From NCBI RefSeq assembly GCF_963422355.1, contig NC_085100.1:4790068-4854067 (forward strand): a stretch of 64,000 nt of DNA, read 5' to 3'. Source of the DNA: Corticium candelabrum. Its lineage: Eukaryota > Porifera > Homoscleromorpha > Homosclerophorida > Plakinidae. A program made the translations under genes and the position numbers. Positions within the stretch are counted from its first letter, which is position 1. Every line of letters begins with the position of its first letter. The notes below the pieces were generated by a model that worked only from the letters and a program-made list of their open reading frames with translations, had not been told where the DNA came from and ran no database searches. Below are positions 59,252-64,000 of the stretch, in pieces.

Positions 59252-62054
59252 ATGGCGACTGATGCAAAATCCAAACACAAATTTCACATTTGGGTGATAG
59301 GTGAGGGTCATGTTGAAGACTGAAGACTTAGTGAATGCATTTTCTTCTTTCGTGGCTCTAACACAACCGGGCCTACTTTTATTTTAGTAAAAAGAAATAA
59401 ATGGTGCTACATTGAATTGATTATATGTATTTCCTTGTTTACAGATCAAGTTACTATATATTGGAATTAATAGAGTTACAGTAAGGGTGAGCGGGAAAGT
59501 AATCTGTTGTATTCTTGCAGAAGAAATGAAGAGAAGTTGCTTATTGAGGTTGGCAGATGAGTTTTGGAAGCAATTGGATGTTGAGGTGACAGTGTTTCAG
59601 TTTGCCATGTCCAACGTCATTTGTTTGATTACTGTAGGATATGATTTGTATTACCTTAGGGTGCGTTCGATTTGCCCATTCCAACCATTCTAGAATACTA
59701 GGAATACGGGAATAATTGTTCAATTCGCATTCCTGAATGATCGGTTTATATTCCGAGTAAACCACGTTGATCGGTTTACTCGATTTAGTTTGCGGTAAAA
59801 AGGAATACCCGTTCATTTTGACCAAACCGCAAACAATACATGCGCAGTAGCTCGTCCGTCATGACGACAGATGTCCAGAAACAATTGCTCAGACGTTACA
59901 CGCTTTAACAACACTTCAGTTGAACAAGTGTTCAATTTGGAATGACTATTCTCTTCATTCCGTAATGGTTGGAATTGGCAAATTGAATGCACCCCTTTTA
60001 ATTAAAAATTATTGTACATGTCTTTGTTTTAACTCTTAAAAAGTGTACATAGTACTGAGAACACAAATAATGTGTATCTGATACTGCTCTGCATATGAAG
60101 TTGACATTTCGTTGTCCACTAGGCAGTGCTGTATAATTAATTATGTGCTATTTGTGTCATGTTTGTAGCCTTGTAGAGACTGCGGTACAGTCATTTTATG
60201 TGTGATAAGCAGCTTATCCACTTAGATGGAGTTTGTGCATGCACACAGACTTTATGAAGTTTTAGGAATTTATGAGTGTTTCGAGTAATCACATTATGAA
60301 ATATCATGTAACTTTGCGATGCACATTTATCGACTGTTATCAGGAAATTATAGAAGGTAAAATAAAAGCAACAAACGCTGGCATTGAATTGTGGAGAAGC
60401 AGGCACTTGTGATTGAGAGACAGAAGTGCAGTTGAGCTGTTTTAATCCAGTAGGATTTATCTGATCAGCATATACCTGTAGATGTTACATTGGGCATTTG
60501 ATTACACTGTTGATGACACATACTTCAAATCACATGTACAGTTTGCAGGGTGGGTCACCTTGTCTTATTTGGAGTGTGCCTCAATTAATAATGCAGAATA
60601 ATGCAACATATACTTAGACACTTTGAAGCTTACAGATAGCATGTTTTTTAGGTTTTTAGAGTAGTCAGCTTAAATGTAAAAAAGTGAAGCCACAATGACA
60701 TGTCACTTGGTGAACATTTCAAACGTGGCATCTTTGTGTGCTCAGTCAAACATCGATGAATTCTTTTTTATGTCCAGCAGTGCATTGTTAGCAGTTGGTG
60801 ATCACGAAGTATTGTACAGCTAACTTGTGTGTCTGCACATGCAAAGAAAATAGATATCAGTATGCATAATTTGGATTTTGTGAGCCGTAACTTAGCTGCT
60901 TTCTGATTATTAGGAAAGCTTTAATGAGTATTGCCCATTGCACAAAATACGGTATTTCTAATGAACTGATGTGGATCAGCATTTGTAATTTAATGCTGGC
61001 TTTGTTCGTTCAACTCACAGATTAGAAGTTTCAATGTCATGGTGATGCTGTCTCTTGGTGCTGCCGTAAACTTCTTAGAAGCATTCTAACTGCACAATGT
61101 ATTTGGTTATAATATTGGCTGGACAAACACAAAATAGTTAAGTTGGCCCATGGCTTTAATTTGCAAATTGCCTTGAGTGTTTGTATTACAAGAGTGGAGC
61201 AGTCTTGGAATGCTACTTATTTATCTCACAGGGCTATTGACAAGTACATTTCTTCTGATATCGCTTTAGTTTACTACAGTAAATATAACAGAATATTAAA
61301 GATGCGTAATACTTGTATTACTTTATTATTATTATAGAATAGGTACTTAGTGTGTTACTTTCACTTCGGGAGAACTTTTGATCAGCAGCTGCACTCTAAA
61401 AATATGCTACTACAGAAAAAAACATCTTTGGGTTAAATTTGAATGAACGTTCTAAGTACATGCCAATGATAGCGTTGTAAGCTTTTACATGGAATTTAGC
61501 AAAAGAAGGATATACTGTACATCGTCTTGCTGGTGTGTATGCCAGGCAATGGTCATATTTAGTTTTTTGCTCATTACTAAAGAATGGACAATATACATTT
61601 TGCTAATAATCAGAAGTGAACTTGATTTTAGGGATCACGTGAATTTTATTGAATCTCTGTGGTAGTAAACCAGGAAACACAACTTTAGCTGTATTTCTTA
61701 CTTGTTGATGCATTGTTGCAGCATTAGTGTATCTTTGTAGGAAGTACCAGTCATTGAACGTTTGCCAACTGCAGTCTCCTTCTTGCATACTGTGCTGTTT
61801 GCAAGGAAAGCAATTATTGACATTATAGGAAAATATGTGCCATCTTATTGTCAGTGAGAAGAAACTATCTATCTTATTTAAACTGTTGTAACTGATTATT
61901 AATTATTGCTGTGTCTTGTTTAGTGAGTTGTGGGAGGAGATTCTTCTGGTGATGAAGGCTGTTGTGTTTGTTCACTCATCACAAAGTGTTGATGATATTG
62001 CTCTTGACTATCTCACACATTGGTTCAGAATCTTTCAGTCATTTAATGTGACAG
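59252..62054 (+). CDS. Unrecognised protein, N-terminal exons (gene continues past the window)
   Basis: Three exons are supported: ATG 59252-59300 (MATDAKSKHKFHIWVI; good start context gcagcaATGG), 59521-59585 (EEMKRSCLLRLADEFWKQLD + VE; phase fits) and 61924-62054 (ELWEEILLVMKAVVFVHSSQ then SVDDIALDYLTHWFRIFQSF). A further exon, entering phase 0 and leaving phase 2, must lie between the last two; I could not place it. The third exon looks like amphipathic helices of a helical repeat. No family recognised. An alternative is that 59204-59300 is an internal exon (PASVPKDSELSEKLA upstream of the ATG is also open). Confidence 0.5.
59661..59995. mobile_element. MITE with GGGTGCGTTCGATTTGCC termini
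   Basis: Left gggtgcgttcgatttgccca then ttccaaccatt; right aatggttggaattggcaaat then tgaatgcaccc. About 30 bases pair with few mismatches. Left flank TTA. PIF/Harbinger-like by terminal sequence; the target duplication is not clear. Related in its tip to the nested MITEs at 55206. Confidence 0.75.
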
Positions 62055-62199
62055 GTACAGTTTGAGATATTGGAATTGGAGTTGATCAGCCAAGTGACAA
62101 ACAGTCAGATTATGTTTGACGACTAACTGTTATTTTGAGGACTGGTGTGTGTATGTGTGTGTTTGTTTGTTTGTTTGTTTATTTCAAAATTGACAACTC

Positions 62200-62620
62200 A
62201 GTCCATCATGTCACTCTTGTGGTTCTATAGCATAGTTGGTTAGAGAGTCATCCTATCGAGTGAGTACATCTAGGACCCATCAGGGTTGCAAGGTCAAATA
62301 ACAGTGATGGTGAACTATGGCATACTTCCTTGAGCAAGAAATTCACACACAATTGTCTTTTTCAAATCAGGAGTATAAATGAGTACCTAGTCATTGACTG
62401 GAGGTGGCAAAGGCCCCTAACTGCAACAAAGTCTATCAGCCACGGGGGTCCTGGTGGGACTTTGGATGCTCACACCACAGTTGGCATTGCAGTCGGTGCT
62501 CTTGCAAGTACCCTGCCATGCTCCAAGAGATTGCTGAGCTTGGCCCATAGCTCCTGTGTAGTGCACAGGAACCCAGCCATTCGGTGGGGCGTGACTCTTA
62601 TATAATGGCAGCTCCTTATC
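62200..62620 (+). mobile_element. Second SINE type with tRNA-like head and a CTTGAGCAAG domain
   Basis: ctatagcatagttggttaga (box A-like) and cagggttgcaaggtc (degraded box B) precede ttccttgagcaagaaattca, a central motif seen in a broad class of animal SINEs (the MetaSINE-type domain), then gagtataaatgagtacctag. The end is uncertain. Confidence 0.5.
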
Positions 62621-63743
<1,123 letters not shown>

Positions 63744-64000
63744 GTGTGTGTATGTAGACCTTTCTAAATTTATTGTGACTGTGACAGTTTTTTGTTGTGA
63801 TTGTAATATATTTTCTAGTCTAGATTTCTAAGTTCATTTGATGTGACAACTTTTATTGTTGTAAACTCTTTCTTTGTACATAATACTTAATTAAGTTATT
63901 ATAATTCTCAACATTTAAGGTTGTATAGAAAAGCTTGTTTTGGTTGCTCAGAAACCTTTCATAGACATGTGTTTGATAGTTTTAATTTTGCATTAAACTG

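Overview
This is eukaryotic, almost certainly animal, genomic DNA. It is AT-rich, has spliceosomal introns throughout, long TG/CA and TA microsatellites, tRNA-derived SINEs, several DNA-transposon/MITE families and non-LTR retrotransposon remnants. A nuclear lamin with a CaaX end and a PH/SH2 tyrosine-signalling adaptor point to Metazoa. Repeat style, divergence and mixed intron sizes suggest an early-branching marine invertebrate such as a sponge; that last step is inference and the species is not determined.

Layout, left to right. 1-2564 (+): C-terminal half of a zinc-type medium-chain dehydrogenase whose start lies outside the window. 2674-4101 (-): intronless LARP6. 4102-7190: intergenic, with microsatellites and a perfect-hairpin element. 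7191-9844 (-): RSL24D1, 6 exons. 10289-11480 (-): neugrin (NGRN), with a mitochondrial-type presequence. Its start codon lies 61 bp from the start codon of DCP2 (11542-21186, +, 7 exons). DCP2 carries what looks like a U12-type AT-AC intron (11781-17663), and that intron is loaded with three 5'-truncated retrotransposon copies, each bounded by (TA)n. 22051-38734 (+): a PH / proline-rich / SH2 docking adaptor rebuilt from 17 phase-compatible exons. Its large introns hold a Tc1/mariner remnant, a TA-flanked MITE, a LINE remnant, a 1.66 kb fold-back element and SINEs. 39243-56114 (+): a complete lamin of 10 exons. 57217-59079 (-): intronless ecdysoneless homologue (ECD), head-to-head with an unrecognised gene (59252 onward, +) that runs off the right edge.

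The genes do not form a pathway, although several handle RNA (LARP6 binds mRNA, DCP2 decaps mRNA, RSL24D1 builds 60S ribosomes, NGRN works on mitochondrial rRNA, ECD is linked to splicing). Exon models were built by hand from splice sites, reading-phase arithmetic and family resemblance. Where lengths and phases close exactly (DCP2 401 aa, lamin 579 aa, RSL24D1 167 aa, adaptor 712 aa) confidence is high to moderate. Edges of repeats are approximate.
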